DNA of 64,000 nucleotides, from NCBI RefSeq assembly GCF_024753255.1, contig NZ_JANUHA010000002.1, forward strand, positions 372,001 to 436,000. The letters run 5' to 3'. Positions 63,937 to 64,000 of this stretch are shown here, one piece after another (within the stretch, counting starts at the first letter, position 1; each line of letters opens with the position of its first letter). The notes beneath the pieces are model-generated. The model was given only the letters and a program-made list of their open reading frames with translations, made no database searches and was not told the DNA's origin. Position numbers and translations under genes: made by a program. Source of the DNA: Massilia agri. Its GTDB lineage: Bacteria; Pseudomonadota; Gammaproteobacteria; Burkholderiales; Burkholderiaceae_D.

Positions 63937-64000
63937 GTAGGGTGTTCGGCTTCGCCGAACGCGCGTTCAGCTCCCGGAAGCGCAGCGGGAGCTCAAACAG
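63937..64000 (+). repeat. REP sequence with GTAG head, running off the window
   Basis: GTAGGGTG is followed by a TTCGG-CTTCG-CCGAA hairpin and CGCGCGTTCAGCT, parallel to the REPIN at 29,068 in layout but with a different stem sequence. A second hairpin (AGCTCCCG...CGGGAGCT) follows. A matching inverted half probably lies beyond the window. Confidence 0.75.

Overview
The window looks like a chromosome segment of a GC-rich betaproteobacterium of the Oxalobacteraceae (Massilia/Telluria type). The evidence is the gene content and gene order: hemA-prfA, minCDE, adjacent phaB and phaA for polyhydroxybutyrate, two M13 peptidases, gshA, ettA and kup, all with strong GC codon bias. This placement is inferred from family resemblance; no search was run.

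Positions 1 to about 15,260 are an accessory region that ends at a tRNA-Arg(CCG) gene. It is visibly richer in A+T at its left end and is a mosaic. (i) The end of a tyrosine recombinase is followed by a convergent, tightly overlapping three-gene operon of unknown function; its last gene carries a PD-(D/E)xK-nuclease-like signature. (ii) An IS5-family insertion sequence follows. (iii) Next come genes lying between attC-like repeats (a long serine hydrolase with a membrane tail and two membrane proteins), which look like integron cassettes without a visible integrase. (iv) Last is a complete-looking filamentous phage (inovirus) genome, all on the minus strand: regulator, small coupled gene, HUH replication protein, ssDNA-binding protein, coat proteins, terminator, a 27-residue membrane peptide, adsorption protein, gpVI-like protein, Zot/pI motor and secretin, with a divergent repressor-like gene at its right edge.

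From 15.3 kb on the window is ordinary core chromosome. Region 15.5-21.5 kb holds a dihaem cytochrome c, a RIFT-barrel-like lipoprotein, a family 2 glycosyltransferase and a secreted beta-helix protein, which look like cell-surface or polysaccharide functions. Region 21.5-29 kb holds tandem M13 peptidases, an S41 peptidase and a KAS III enzyme. Region 29-36.7 kb is a minus-strand run (dienoyl-CoA reductase, DUF2721 protein, prolyl aminopeptidase, PLP amino-acid deaminase, phaB, phaA). Region 37-49.3 kb runs mostly plus: minCDE, an orphan response regulator, hemA, prfA, dsbB, prmC, a DUF885 peptidase, gshA, a histone-deacetylase-like amidohydrolase and elaA. Region 49.3-64 kb mixes a lipoprotein FKBP, kup, rarD, ettA, a REP-associated transposase, an outer-membrane barrel protein, alkB and a minus-strand block ending in an aminopeptidase P, then a YjbR-like protein and hpt.

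The most interesting signals are the uncharacterised three-gene module with an operator palindrome at its start, the attC-like repeats and the near-identical insertion-sequence end, the compact inovirus with genes missed by length filters, and a REPIN/REP repeat family (29.07 kb and 63.94 kb) in the same window as a RAYT gene (55 kb). Start codons were reassigned in many places from ribosome binding sites and overlaps.
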